49,871 nt of DNA from Actinomycetota bacterium (GCA_013152275.1 JAADGS010000081.1:1-49871), one strand, 5' to 3'; numbered from the stretch's first letter, positions 16,668-26,237 are shown. Notes: generated by a model not told the origin, from the sequence alone. Program-made: numbers and translations.

Positions 16668-17715
16668 GTGAGAGGGAAGTGGAGAATCTGGCTGCTGGCA
16701 TGTCTGGGAGCCGTATTCATCCTTGCGCTTGGATCAGCCGCTTCGGCACAGCCGGAGCAAGCCGACCCAGTCGGAACCAACGTGGCGCCTCACGGGGGGT
16801 ACTCGTCGTTGACCAACCAATGTCTGCAGTGCCACGATGTGCATGACGCTGCCGGACAGTATGCCTTGATGGAAAAGGCGAGCGTCAGCGCAGTGTGCAA
16901 CACGTGTCACGCGCCCGGCAGCACGACCGCGCCGACCGGTGGTCCGGGCGGCGGTATCACGGGGACCGTGTCCTCGCGAGCGGTGTACACGGAAACGGGT
17001 GGCAGCGAACACACCCCGGGTGTGAATAACATCGATGGCAATACGTTGACCCAGTCTGCATGGTCCTATCCCGGGCCGCCGACTGGTAACTCGGGGGTTG
17101 CCGCAGGCATCGGAACGACGAGCGACACCGACGGTGGTCTCTACTGTGCGTCGTGTCACACGCCGCACGGTACGTTTGGCCAGGTCGTGAACGACTGGAC
17201 GAAGGCGGCCGATGAAGGCACGTCGATCTCGGTCGACAACGGCGGGGCACCGCTGATTTGGACCACCAAGTGGCTCGACTACGACGAGAGATGCGTGGGC
17301 GTTCTGCGCCAACTCGGGTGACGTCATCACGGCAACCGGCGGCAACGAGTCCTGCATGAGCGCAGGCACCAGCGGTTCGTCGTGGGCGACGGTGCTGGAT
17401 GCCGCAGGCGTGACCAAGTCACTGTTTGCGTACAACCTGCTGTCTGCCGGTCCGAACCATCAGTACTCCCCGGGACAGGCGACATTCAGGACCGTGAACG
17501 AAGGTACCGACGTATATGACTGGTGTGCGACTTGCCATACGAGCAAGGTAGATACGGCGCACAACCACTACACGACGTGCTACGCGTGTCACGGGAATCC
17601 GAGCAACGATGTGAATTCGGACGACTTCCCGCATACGAGCACCGCCGACACCTTGTTGAAGGAGTATCCGGACGGGTTGTGTCTGAACTGTCATACATCG
17701 GGCAGCTTGCCATAG
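16668..17715 (+). pseudogene. secreted hexaheme cytochrome c, frameshifted
   Basis: GTG 16668 follows GGGAGG at 5 nt and begins a signal peptide ending ASA. Three CXXCH motifs (CLQCH, CNTCH, CASCH) are read up to about 17288. There one extra base (A in GACGAGAGATGCG) moves the frame; the next frame continues with DAWAFCANSGDVIT and three more motifs (CATCH, CYACH, CLNCH) to the stop at 17715. Restored, the protein would be about 349 residues. The first heme region, HGGYSSLTNQCLQCHDVH, closely matches that of the divergent 11-heme protein. The single-base shift may be a real mutation or an assembly error. Confidence 0.8.
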
Positions 17716-17743
17716 CCGACCCGGACTGAACAGACGAGAAGAG

Positions 17744-17775
17744 AACGTGGGGCGGGAGGTTTCCCGCCCCACGTT
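17744..17775 (+). terminator. strong hairpin terminator after the hexaheme gene
   Basis: Arms AACGTGGGGCGGGA and TCCCGCCCCACGTT pair perfectly over 14 bp with a GGTT loop, 29 nt after the stop codon. Confidence 0.8.
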
Positions 17776-17861
17776 TCGCGTCGTCATCCCGGTTGGAGCC
17801 CGACAGGGAGTCCATGGGTGTCGGTAGGATGAGCGGGGGTCGGCTCAGTCGAGGAGGATTC

Positions 17862-19565
17862 GTGGATACGGTGGTCATCGATGGGGCGCTCGGGGTTCTG
17901 GCGGAGAACAAGCAGCGGTGGGCCCGGCTGCCGGTGCGAGAGAAGATCGGCTATCTCGACACGCTGCGACTTCGGACCAATGACGCGGCGGCGGACTGGG
18001 TGGCGGCCGCGCTGACCGCCAAAGGGCTGAGCCCCACATCACCGCTCGCCGGCGAGGAGTGGATGTCCGGTCCGTATGCGCTTCTCGGATGGTTGAATGC
18101 GGCTCTCACGACCCTGAGGGCCGTGGAGAGGGGCGGAGACCCTCTCGAAGGCCTCAAGGTGTGGGCGAGGCCCGATGGCCAGGTCGTGGTGCGTGTCTAT
18201 CCGACCGATCTGTGGGAACGTCTGCTACTCAACGCGTACGCGGCCGATGTCTGGATGGATCCGTCGGTAACCCTCGACTCTCTGCCCGACACCGTGGCTG
18301 CGTTCTATCGGGAGTCAGATCCGGAAGGTGCAGTGTCGTTGATCCTCGGAGCCGGGAACATCGCATCGATTCCGCCGCTCGACCTCGTCTACAAGCTCTT
18401 CGCGCAGGGTCACGTCGGGATCGTCAAGACCAACCCTGTGAACGAATACCTCGTTCCCATCTTCGAGCGGATCTTTGCGCCGCTCATCGATGAAGGCTTC
18501 ACACGGTTCGTGCGTGGAGGAGCGCCCGAAGGTGCCTATCTGACCGGCCACGAGCTCGTCGACGACATTCATATCACCGGCAGTGCGCGAACCCACGACG
18601 CCATCGTGTTCGGTTCCGGTGCCGAAGGCGCACGACGCAAGGCAGAGCGTCGGCCATTGCTCACCAAACCGGTCACATCCGAGCTGGGTGGTGTCAGCCC
18701 GACGATCGTGGTTCCCGGTCCGTGGACAGAAGCAGATATCGGCTTTCAGGCGGAACATCTCGCATCTCAAAAGCTGCACAACGATGGGTACAACTGCATC
18801 GCCTCTCAGGTGCTGGTGCTGCCGAGCGGGTGGTCTGGAACCGACAAGCTCATCGGCGCGTTGCGGAGCACTCTGGCCCAGGTCGAAGAGAGGCCCGCGT
18901 ACTACCCCGGATCCGACGAGCGTCAGAACGCCGCGATCTCGCATTATCCGGCCGCCGAGCGGCTCGGGGCGGGAGCCGCCAGGACGCTGATCGTCGGAGT
19001 GGATCCAGGCGATGCGGGAGCGTACTGCTTCAACGAGGAGTTCTTTGCTCCCGTCTACGCGACGACGATGCTCCCGGAATCGGATCCGGACGACTTCCTG
19101 AGAGCCGCAGTCGAGTTCTCCAACGAGACGCTGATTGGAACCCTGGGGGCCAACATTCTCATTCATCCGAAAACGGCCAAAGATCTCGGACCCCGGCTGG
19201 AGTCCGCCATCGCGGACCTTCGCTACGGCACCGTCGCCGTCAACACGTGGACGGGAGTCGGATTCCTGATGGGAAGGGCTCCGTGGGGAGCGTACCCGGG
19301 AGCAACGATCGACGATGTGCAGAGCGGCATCGGATTCGTCCACAACGCGCTCCTGTTCGACAAGCCTCAGAAGACCGTGGTCGGTGGCCCGTTCCAGCCA
19401 TTCCCAAGGGCCATCACGCAGGGCCAATTCCACATTGCACCCCGTCCGCCGTGGTTCGTCACGAGCAAGACCGCACACATCGTCGGAGAACGACTCACAC
19501 GCTACGCCGCCGACGGAAAGCTCTGGCGGTTGCCGGGGATCTTCAGCGCTGCACTGAGAGGCTGA
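17862..19565 (+). CDS. aldehyde dehydrogenase family protein
   Basis: 567 residues of the NAD(P)-dependent aldehyde dehydrogenase superfamily. Features: the cofactor region LILGAGNIASIPPLDLVYKL, the general-base Glu274 in SELGGVSPTIV, the catalytic Cys312 in NDGYNCIASQ, and EEFFAPVYATTM near the C-terminus. GTG 17862 is chosen because AGGAGG lies only 4 nt upstream; the frame is open further up without conserved sequence. It is larger than the usual 480-500 residues, with an extended N-terminal region, so the substrate may be atypical. It stands alone between a terminator and a glycosyltransferase gene. Confidence 0.85.
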   Translation: MDTVVIDGALGVLAENKQRWARLPVREKIGYLDTLRLRTNDAAADWVAAALTAKGLSPTSPLAGEEWMSGPYALLGWLNAALTTLRAVERGGDPLEGLKVWARPDGQVVVRVYPTDLWERLLLNAYAADVWMDPSVTLDSLPDTVAAFYRESDPEGAVSLILGAGNIASIPPLDLVYKLFAQGHVGIVKTNPVNEYLVPIFERIFAPLIDEGFTRFVRGGAPEGAYLTGHELVDDIHITGSARTHDAIVFGSGAEGARRKAERRPLLTKPVTSELGGVSPTIVVPGPWTEADIGFQAEHLASQKLHNDGYNCIASQVLVLPSGWSGTDKLIGALRSTLAQVEERPAYYPGSDERQNAAISHYPAAERLGAGAARTLIVGVDPGDAGAYCFNEEFFAPVYATTMLPESDPDDFLRAAVEFSNETLIGTLGANILIHPKTAKDLGPRLESAIADLRYGTVAVNTWTGVGFLMGRAPWGAYPGATIDDVQSGIGFVHNALLFDKPQKTVVGGPFQPFPRAITQGQFHIAPRPPWFVTSKTAHIVGERLTRYAADGKLWRLPGIFSAALRG

Positions 19566-19655
19566 GCCGTCTGCGGATCCAGGAAGGTCCTGAGTCCCCG
19601 ACTCGTACCGAGAGCGAAGCGTGCTCCACTCGTTCAGCGGCGCGCCGGTTCCCAT

Positions 19656-19661
19656 TAGCCT
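19656..19661 (+). promoter_or_regulatory. TAGCCT, putative -10 box of a leaderless mRNA
   Basis: TANNNT hexamer ending 7 nt before ATG 19669, with no Shine-Dalgarno between. Confidence 0.4.
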
Positions 19662-19668
19662 GTCGGTG

Positions 19669-20733
19669 ATGCGTGTTCTCGTCGTCAGCAACGATTATCC
19701 ACCGGCGCCAGGCGGTATCCAACGGTATGTCGGCGACCTGCTGCGGCACGTTCCGTGGGACGTGCACGTAGCCGCACCGTTTCATCCGGAGGCTTGCTCC
19801 GACCCTCGGGTTTCTCGCTACGACCGGGCTCTGACACCGACACGAAGGGCCGCAACGTGGATCGCCGGGCGGGCTCGCGAGCACCGGTGTGACATGGTGT
19901 TGTACGCGGCGCTTCCACTTGCCCTGCTCGGGCCGAGCGTTGCCGAGCAGACCGGGATGCCATACGCGCTGTTTCTGCATGGAGCCGAGATCACCGTCCC
20001 TGCAGCGGTGCCAGGGCTTCGGAGGCGCTATGCGAGCACGCTGGGGGGTGCCGCTGCACGATTCGCGGTGAGTCGCTACACGAAGCGGAGAGTGGAAGAG
20101 CGATTCCACGTACCCGTCGTCTGGGCGGGTGCGGGAGTGGATATCGACGTCTTCTTGCCCGGACCCGTCGAGCACGAAGGCTTTGTGGTCGGATGCGTGG
20201 GGAGATTCGTGCGGCGAAAGGGCCATGCCGACGTCCTGCGAGCAGTCTCCTCGCTGCGAGCGCAAGGACTACCGGCACGATCGATGATGGTCGGCTGGGG
20301 ACCGAGAGAGAAACGGCTACGGCGCATCGCTCGCCGATCTCGGGTCCCGACCGAATTCATGGTCGGAATCTCGCGAGCGGCGCTCGCCGACGCCTATCGG
20401 AGAATGGACGTCTTTGCAATGCCGGCCCGCTCGCGTTGGGCAGGCCTCGAAGTGGAAGGTCTCGGACTCGTCTACCTGGAGGCGGCGGCAAGTGGACTTC
20501 CCGTCATCGCCGGTCGCAGCGGAGGAGCACCCGAGACCGTGGACGATGGGCGAACCGGCTTCGTCGTGGCGGACGAGCCACAGCTGATGTCGGCTCTGCG
20601 AACGCTCCAGGAGGATCCCGATCTTGCAGCTCGCATGGGTTCCGCCGGCCGTGCCAGGGTGGCCGAGCTGTTCACATGGCCCGCAGTGGTGGCCCGCGTC
20701 GATGCACAGCTACCGAAGGCACCGGATGCATGA
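19669..20733 (+). CDS. glycosyltransferase family 4
   Basis: 354 residues of GT-B fold. The N-terminal VLVVSNDYPPAPGGIQRYVG is the acceptor-side glycine-rich motif of GT4 enzymes. C-terminal GCVGRFVRRKGHADVL, MVGWGPREKRL and the E-x7-E region EGLGLVYLEAAASGLPVIAG bind the nucleotide sugar. It resembles mannosyltransferases of the PimB type found in Actinobacteria, but the acceptor is not provable. The 8-nt overlap with maf suggests co-transcription. Confidence 0.88.
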   Translation: MRVLVVSNDYPPAPGGIQRYVGDLLRHVPWDVHVAAPFHPEACSDPRVSRYDRALTPTRRAATWIAGRAREHRCDMVLYAALPLALLGPSVAEQTGMPYALFLHGAEITVPAAVPGLRRRYASTLGGAAARFAVSRYTKRRVEERFHVPVVWAGAGVDIDVFLPGPVEHEGFVVGCVGRFVRRKGHADVLRAVSSLRAQGLPARSMMVGWGPREKRLRRIARRSRVPTEFMVGISRAALADAYRRMDVFAMPARSRWAGLEVEGLGLVYLEAAASGLPVIAGRSGGAPETVDDGRTGFVVADEPQLMSALRTLQEDPDLAARMGSAGRARVAELFTWPAVVARVDAQLPKAPDA

Positions 20734-21298
20734 GACCTTCGTGCTCGCGTCGGGGTCGCCGCGGCGACACGAGTTGCTCGCGCTGGCCCGTGTCCCGCAC
20801 ATCGTGGATGTACCTGAGATCGATGAGACTGCGTTGCCTGGTGAGTTGCCCGACATCTATGTCGCTCGTCTCGCCCGAGCCAAGGCCGGTGCCGTGGCTG
20901 CTCGCCATCCCGAGTGCTGGACGATCGGCGCGGACACGGTGGTCGTTGTCGACGGCCATATCGTCGGCAAGCCACGTGACATCGTCGAGGCCGAGGAGAT
21001 GCTCGAGACGTTGGCCGGGAGACGACACGAGGTGATCACGGCCGTGGCGCTCGTTCACGGTTCCGAGATCAAGGAGCGATCGAGTACCACCTCCGTGTGG
21101 ATGAGGCCCTTCGATCGGGAAATCGTCCGCTCCTATCTGGCCACCGGCGAGCCGATGGACAAAGCCGGTGCCTACGCAGTCCAGGGCGTCGGAGCCCTTC
21201 TGGTCGATCGTGTCGACGGAGACTTCTTCACGGTCATGGGGCTTCCCCTCGATGCGGTGATCGAGATGCTGAGATCCGTCGGGTTCGGGGCCGTGTGA
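20726..21298 (+). CDS. maf: Maf-type nucleoside triphosphate pyrophosphatase
   Basis: 190 residues. SGSPRR at 9-14, GADTVVVVDG and the KPRD segment are the signatures of Maf/YhdE proteins, which hydrolyse dTTP, UTP or modified nucleotides to the monophosphate and keep them out of nucleic acids. The C-terminal GAYAVQGVGALLVDRVDGDF and GLPLDAVIEMLR complete the family pattern at normal length. ATG 20726 begins the conserved sequence and overlaps the glycosyltransferase gene by 8 nt. Confidence 0.93.
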   Translation: MHETFVLASGSPRRHELLALARVPHIVDVPEIDETALPGELPDIYVARLARAKAGAVAARHPECWTIGADTVVVVDGHIVGKPRDIVEAEEMLETLAGRRHEVITAVALVHGSEIKERSSTTSVWMRPFDREIVRSYLATGEPMDKAGAYAVQGVGALLVDRVDGDFFTVMGLPLDAVIEMLRSVGFGAV

Positions 21299-21544
21299 AC
21301 GCATCGAGGCAGGATCGGGCAGACCGCGTCGGGGAGCGCTCGAAGATGACCTCGGGGGTCTTGGGCGGAGGCGGTCCCGATGGGCACACCTCGATGGGCC
21401 TACCGATCGGCTCGTGGTGTTCTCCGGCCCCTTGGATCCGATGACGAGAGCCGTCACGCCGGCTCCGTGGTCCTGCGGCACCGCTGGTCGAGGCACGAGG
21501 TACCTGGAGTCCCGACCGGTGAGGCTCTGGCGGTTCCGAGGGGG

Positions 21545-21550
21545 TACTAT
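21545..21550 (+). promoter_or_regulatory. TACTAT, putative -10 box of a leaderless mRNA
   Basis: Ends 8 nt before the GTG at 21559; no ribosome site lies between. The 260 bp before the gene hold nothing else I recognise. Confidence 0.45.
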
Positions 21551-21558
21551 CGGGTCCA

Positions 21559-23238
21559 GTGAGTTTTGACTACGACGTATTGGTGATCGGTTCCGGGTTC
21601 GGCGGCAGCGTGAGCGCTCTTCGGTTGACGGAGAAGGGCTATCGGGTCGGCGTTCTCGAGGCGGGGAGACGCTGGGATGAGACGACCTTGCCGAAATCGA
21701 GTTGGAACCTGCGTCGCTTTGTCTGGTTCCCACGTCTGGGGATGAAGGGAATCCAGCGTATCACGCTCCTCAGGGACGTCATGGCGCTCTCCGGTGCGGG
21801 TGTCGGCGGGGGCTCACTGGTGTGGGCCAATGTCTCCTATGAGCCACACAAGGAGGCTTTCTCCGACCCGCAATGGGACGGGATCACCGACTGGAAGCAG
21901 GAGCTCGCTCCCTTCTACGACCAGGCACGGCGCATGCTCGGCGTGCAGACCAACCCGGTCGAGACGCCTGCAGACCTGGTCATACAGGAGGTCGCCCGGA
22001 GACTCGGCGTCGAAGATACCTACGAGCCGACCCCGGTGGCGGTGTACTTCGGCGAGAGCGGCATTACCGTGCCCGACCCCATCTTCGGCGGTGTTGGCCC
22101 CGATCGAACCGGGTGCATTCTGTGCGGAGGCTGCATGACAGGGTGCCGTCACAACGCAAAGAATCGTCTCGACAAGACGTATCTCTATCTCGCAGAACGA
22201 AACGGGGCGCAGATCCACCCTGAGCATCAGGTCGTCGACGTCGTGCCGCTCGACGCCGGCGGATACCGGGTCGTGACCGAGCGTCCGGGAGCCTGGCTGC
22301 GACGCCGGCGCCGTGCATACACGGCAGAGCAGGTCGTGTTCTCCGCCGGAGCACTGGGAACTGCCCGGCTGCTGCTCAAGCTTCGTGACGAAGGACACCT
22401 CGAACGGCTGTCATCGCGCCTGGGTCGACAGCTGCGTACCAATTCGGAAGCTCTGGTCGGTGCCTCTGCCCGTACGGTCGACGTGGACTATTCGAAAGGC
22501 GTGGCGATCAGTTCGTCGTTCCAACCGGACGCACACACGCACATCGAGCCTGTCCGCTATGAGAAGGGCAGTAACGCCATGGGGCTGCTGTCGGCGATGA
22601 TGGTCGACGGTGGGGGGCGGGTGCCGCGTTGGCTGCGTTTCCTCGGGTCGGCCGTCTTGCACCCGATCCGACTGCTTCGTTCGTTGTCCGTTCGCCACTG
22701 GTCGGAGCGGACGATCATCCTGCTCGTCATGCAGAGCTTCGACAACAGCCTGCGGCTACGTCGTGGGCGATTCGGCCGTCTCACGACCGATCAGGAGAGC
22801 GGAAAACCGAACCCGACGTTCATTCCGGTGGCGAACGAGGCGGCCCGGATCGCGGCCGACGTGATGGGCGGTGATCCAGGCAGCAGCATCAACGAGGTGC
22901 TCTTGGATATCCCGTTGACGGCACACGCGATCGGTGGAGCCTGCATCGGGGCCACTCCGGAGCGTGGCGTCATCGACCCGTACCAGCGGGTGTTCGGCCA
23001 CGATGGGCTGCACATCGTGGACGGCGCTGCGATCACGGCGAATCTGGGTGTCAACCCTTCGCTGACGATTACGGCGATGAGCGAACGAGCGATGTCGTTC
23101 TGGCCGAACCGCGGAGAGGAGGATCCCCGGCCCGCCGTGGGGGATCCCTACGAGCGGTTGGAGCCGGTCGCTCCGCGTGATCCGAGTGTTCCGCACGACG
23201 CACCGGCCGCCCTCTTCTATTCCCAACCGTTCTCGTGA
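21559..23238 (+). CDS. GMC-family FAD oxidoreductase, cholesterol oxidase-like
   Basis: 559 residues. The FAD dinucleotide motif GSGFGG is at 11-16, and the C-terminal GMC part has GGACIGATPERGVIDPYQRV with GLHIVDGAAITANLGVNPS, as in cholesterol oxidases and related sterol or alcohol oxidoreductases. Near residue 190 CILCGGCMTGC is a Cys-rich insert like those in Fe-S-containing GMC relatives. It starts at GTG 21559. The stop codon lies inside the left arm of a dispersed palindrome, which therefore encodes the last residues. The substrate is unknown. Confidence 0.85.
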   Translation: MSFDYDVLVIGSGFGGSVSALRLTEKGYRVGVLEAGRRWDETTLPKSSWNLRRFVWFPRLGMKGIQRITLLRDVMALSGAGVGGGSLVWANVSYEPHKEAFSDPQWDGITDWKQELAPFYDQARRMLGVQTNPVETPADLVIQEVARRLGVEDTYEPTPVAVYFGESGITVPDPIFGGVGPDRTGCILCGGCMTGCRHNAKNRLDKTYLYLAERNGAQIHPEHQVVDVVPLDAGGYRVVTERPGAWLRRRRRAYTAEQVVFSAGALGTARLLLKLRDEGHLERLSSRLGRQLRTNSEALVGASARTVDVDYSKGVAISSSFQPDAHTHIEPVRYEKGSNAMGLLSAMMVDGGGRVPRWLRFLGSAVLHPIRLLRSLSVRHWSERTIILLVMQSFDNSLRLRRGRFGRLTTDQESGKPNPTFIPVANEAARIAADVMGGDPGSSINEVLLDIPLTAHAIGGACIGATPERGVIDPYQRVFGHDGLHIVDGAAITANLGVNPSLTITAMSERAMSFWPNRGEEDPRPAVGDPYERLEPVAPRDPSVPHDAPAALFYSQPFS

Positions 23239-23279
23239 CGCTCAAAGGGAATTAACCGCATCAAGCGTCACGAGAACGG
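23227..23279. repeat. 53-bp dispersed palindrome, family B, copy 1
   Basis: Arms CCGTTCTCGTGACGCT (23227-23242) and AGCGTCACGAGAACGG (23264-23279) pair perfectly over 16 bp around a 21-nt loop. The second copy is at 34386-34438. Here it lies between convergent genes, covers the GMC stop codon (23236-23238) and ends just before the acyl-CoA ligase stop, so it could terminate both. Confidence 0.85.
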
Positions 23280-24899
23280 TCAGTCTTCGAGTACGACATC
23301 CGAGTAGCGGGCCCGCACGCTTCGCTTGTCGAACTTTCCGGTCCCCGTCTTCGGCAGTTCCTCCACGAAATCGATCCTGTCCGGGACCCACCACTTCGCG
23401 ACCTTGGTGTGCAGAAACTCGGTGAGTTCTTTCGCATCGACCTCGGCTCCCGGACGTTTGACGACGACAGCGAGTGGCCGCTCTTGCCAGCGGACATGAC
23501 GCACACCGACGACGGCGGCTTCAGAGACCGCCGGATGCGCCATGAGGGCACGTTCCAGATCGAGTGACGAGATCCATTCCCCGCCCGACTTGATCACATC
23601 CTTGGCGCGATCGGTGATACGAATGTATCCCTCGGGCTCGATCTTGCACACGTCGCCCGTCCGAAGCCATCCGTCCTCGAATGACTCCTCACTCCTCGGA
23701 TCGCGAATGTACTCGGCGGCGATCCACGGTCCTCGGATGAGAAGCTCGCCGAATGCCTTGCCATCGTGGGGGAGTGATGTCCCCTCGTCGTCGACGATCT
23801 TGGCCTGCAATCCGGGAACGAGCATCCCGGCGGTCTCCAGAAAGTCGAGCTGGCGTTCGAAGTCCCAATCTTCCATCCCCGGCTTGAGCTGTGACACCGA
23901 GGCGATCGGATTGGTCTCGGTCATTCCCCAACCTTGCACGATGGTGATTCCCCTGGCCTCGTGAAACCACTTGATCATTGCCCTGGGAACGGCAGAGCCG
24001 CCGACGATGAATGCTCGGATGCTCGAGGTGTCGGCCTCCGGGTGTTCCATCAGGTATTGCTGGATGCCGACCCAGACCGTGGGGACACCGGCGGAGAAGG
24101 TGACCTTCTCGTTTTCGAAGAGCGACACGATGCCTTTGGGCGAGAGATCGGGCCCGGGGTAGGTGATCTTGGAGCCGCACATGACCGCCTGGTACGGGTA
24201 CCCCCATGCCGCCGCATGGAACATCGGGACGACCGGAAGGATGTTGTCATCGGCTCCGACGGGATAGTTGGCGACGTTGGAGATCGTATGCAGGTAGGTG
24301 GACCGCTGCGTGTAGGCGACACCTTTCGGATTCCCCGTCGTGCCCGACGAGTAGCAGTACATCATGGGGGAGCGCTCATCGAGAATCGGCCACATACCCC
24401 ACGGCTCTGCGTCCGCGATCAGGTCTTCATACGCGATCGCGTTCGGAAGGGATGTGTCGCCGACGGAATCGCCCATGATGATGTAGTGCTCGATCTTGTC
24501 GAGGTGCTCGGCGAAACGCTCGACGAGAGGCACGAGGTTCGGGTCGACGAAGATCACCCTGTCGCCACCGTGACCGACGATGAACGCGAGCTGTTCCGGG
24601 AACAGGCGAATGTTGAGCGTATGCGCCACCCGACCGGTATTGGCGGTTGCCCAATAGAGCTCATGGTGACGCTGATTGTTCCAGGCGAACGTTCCCGCGA
24701 CATCCCCGACTCCGAGGCCGAGTGTGGTCGCGAGTGCAGTTGCGAGCTTGCGGATCCTCAGATCCGTTTCCGCGTACGTGTGTCGCCGAATCGAGAGGTC
24801 GGCTTCTACGGAGACGATCTGCTGGTCCGGGAACAGCGCTACGGAATGGTCGTAGAGCGTTGAAAGAAGGAGCGGAAAATCGTCCATCATGTGCGGCAT
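23280..24899 (-). CDS. AMP-forming acyl-CoA synthetase
   Basis: 539 residues of the adenylate-forming family, activating a medium- or long-chain carboxylic acid to its CoA thioester. The P-loop-like motif YSSGTTGNPKG is at 183-193; QGWGMTETNP is the adenine-binding motif; DGWLRTGDVCKIEPEGYI and ITDRAKDVIKSGGEWIS form the hinge; the catalytic Lys is in KTGTGKFDKRSVR. ATG 24899 is used because AGGAGG stands 6 nt upstream inside the otherwise possible 5-codon extension from 24914. Close relatives are fatty-acid ligases. Confidence 0.9.
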   Translation of the reverse strand: MPHMMDDFPLLLSTLYDHSVALFPDQQIVSVEADLSIRRHTYAETDLRIRKLATALATTLGLGVGDVAGTFAWNNQRHHELYWATANTGRVAHTLNIRLFPEQLAFIVGHGGDRVIFVDPNLVPLVERFAEHLDKIEHYIIMGDSVGDTSLPNAIAYEDLIADAEPWGMWPILDERSPMMYCYSSGTTGNPKGVAYTQRSTYLHTISNVANYPVGADDNILPVVPMFHAAAWGYPYQAVMCGSKITYPGPDLSPKGIVSLFENEKVTFSAGVPTVWVGIQQYLMEHPEADTSSIRAFIVGGSAVPRAMIKWFHEARGITIVQGWGMTETNPIASVSQLKPGMEDWDFERQLDFLETAGMLVPGLQAKIVDDEGTSLPHDGKAFGELLIRGPWIAAEYIRDPRSEESFEDGWLRTGDVCKIEPEGYIRITDRAKDVIKSGGEWISSLDLERALMAHPAVSEAAVVGVRHVRWQERPLAVVVKRPGAEVDAKELTEFLHTKVAKWWVPDRIDFVEELPKTGTGKFDKRSVRARYSDVVLED

Positions 24900-24989
24900 G
24901 GAGCCCTCCTGCATCGTCGACCTTTCGACGCTAGTACTCCAGCACGTTCTGGGACTCGCGAACCGGGTTCTTTTTGAGAAACCGACCGA

Positions 24990-25790
24990 TCAGTTTCCGA
25001 CTTGCCCCTTGGCGTCCTTGAGAGCCGACTCGATGTCGGTGCGGAGCTGCGGCGGAAGGCTCGGCTCGGTCAGAACCTTTTCGAGCAGGGGGATTGCCGA
25101 CTCGGGGTCTTCGAGCCCGTAGAGATCGACGATACCCAGGAACAAGGTGGCTTCGAGGTTGTCCGGTTCCTTTTGTAGCGCCTCGTCCAGATACTTCACG
25201 GCGGCCTCGTTCTGGCCCGTGACATAGGCGAGCCACCCGACTCGGCCGAGCGTGTGGCTCGCCTCCTCGTCCGTCGGATTCTGATCCAACACCGTGAGAT
25301 AGTGATCGAGGGCGTTCGAGAAGTCGTTGGCTTCGAAGTACCGGTCGGCCAGCGCGATCCGCATCTGGATGACATCGGGGTTGGCCGCCACGGCGGCCTC
25401 CATCTGCTCGATCTCCGAGTTGCCGGAATTGGTCAGGGGCGCTGCGCCGGAAATCGGTGGCGCCGTTTGCGCCGAGGAGATGACGAGCACCAACACCACG
25501 GTGAATGCTGCGACGAGGATCCCCGATCCGATGAGAATGCGTTTGGTGGATCGACCCTGCACCGGCGCTTCGACAGGGGCCTCTTCCTCAACGCTCGGTT
25601 CTGTCGGAAGTTCGTCCAGCTGCGCCTGCGCCTCCGCGAGGTCCTGCTCGTAGCGGGCGCGCAGGTCCTGGGCGGTCGCCTCGTCGATCTCGCCCGCGTC
25701 GACCTGCTCCGCGAGCTCCTGGATGTCTCGGGCGATGAGATCGCGACGTTCGGTCAGACGCGCTCTGATCTCGCCGGAACGGGAAGTCAT
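24990..25790 (-). CDS. CcmI-like TPR protein of cytochrome c maturation
   Basis: 266 residues: an N-terminal helical coiled region (1-60) containing an AEQVDAGEIDEATAQDLRARYEQ-like repeat segment, a membrane helix near 85-108, and an outer TPR domain (residues 125-250). The gene overlaps the CcmH gene by 4 nt, which is the usual ccmH-ccmI pairing. CcmI chaperones apocytochrome c for heme ligation. With so many heme sites nearby this function is fitting. Confidence 0.75.
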   Translation of the reverse strand: MTSRSGEIRARLTERRDLIARDIQELAEQVDAGEIDEATAQDLRARYEQDLAEAQAQLDELPTEPSVEEEAPVEAPVQGRSTKRILIGSGILVAAFTVVLVLVISSAQTAPPISGAAPLTNSGNSEIEQMEAAVAANPDVIQMRIALADRYFEANDFSNALDHYLTVLDQNPTDEEASHTLGRVGWLAYVTGQNEAAVKYLDEALQKEPDNLEATLFLGIVDLYGLEDPESAIPLLEKVLTEPSLPPQLRTDIESALKDAKGQVGN

Positions 25791-26188
25791 GACGTTCCTC
25801 CCCGGTGGGAACGCATCTTCGACAGGATGAGGGCTACGCCTGCGATGAGCGCGACGCCCGGCAGCAGCCAGACGAGCAGAGTCTTCCCCGAGAAGGGTGG
25901 ATCAACAAGGATCGCCGTATTGTAACGATCCTCGAAGTACTGGATGATCTGATCGTCGGTCCATCCGGCCGCAACCTTCTCGCGAGTGATCGCCATCATC
26001 GTCTGGGCGGTCTCGGAGGGTGACTCGGCGATCGTAACCCCCTGGCAGACGGGACACTTGATGCGCTGACCGAGACTGTTGACACGATCTTCGGGTGTCG
26101 CGTCGCCGGCGATCAGACCTGCAACGACGATCCCTGCGAGCACCAACGTGATGACGCCTGCGATGATCTGTCTTGTGCGGCCGGACAT
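25787..26188 (-). CDS. ccmH: CcmH/NrfF-type cytochrome c maturation protein
   Basis: 133 residues. One N-terminal helix (8-27), the thiol-redox motif KCPVC (Cys45, Cys48) in QRIKCPVCQGVTIAESPSETA context, and a C-terminal helix (about 105-125) are the CcmH/CycL design. The protein reduces the apocytochrome CXXCH thiols before heme attachment in system I. ATG 26188 is preferred, with GGAG upstream; the longer frame is unlikely. Only ccmH and ccmI lie here, so other ccm genes must be elsewhere. Confidence 0.88.
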   Translation of the reverse strand: MSGRTRQIIAGVITLVLAGIVVAGLIAGDATPEDRVNSLGQRIKCPVCQGVTIAESPSETAQTMMAITREKVAAGWTDDQIIQYFEDRYNTAILVDPPFSGKTLLVWLLPGVALIAGVALILSKMRSHRGGTS

Positions 26189-26237
26189 GGACGCTCCACA
26201 CTCGGAGGAAACAGCAAGGATACCAGAGGCTGGGTGA

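Noticed and set aside
17318-17323. Stop in the hexaheme cytochrome as a recoded codon
   Set aside because: The downstream hemes are in another frame, so a frameshift, not a recoded stop, is the cause.
18315-19691. Long minus-strand frame opposite the aldehyde dehydrogenase
   Set aside because: No motif, no ribosome site; the plus-strand gene has catalytic residues in place.
20672-21733. Long minus-strand frame across maf and the GMC gene
   Set aside because: It crosses two well-supported genes and their intergenic region and shows no domain.
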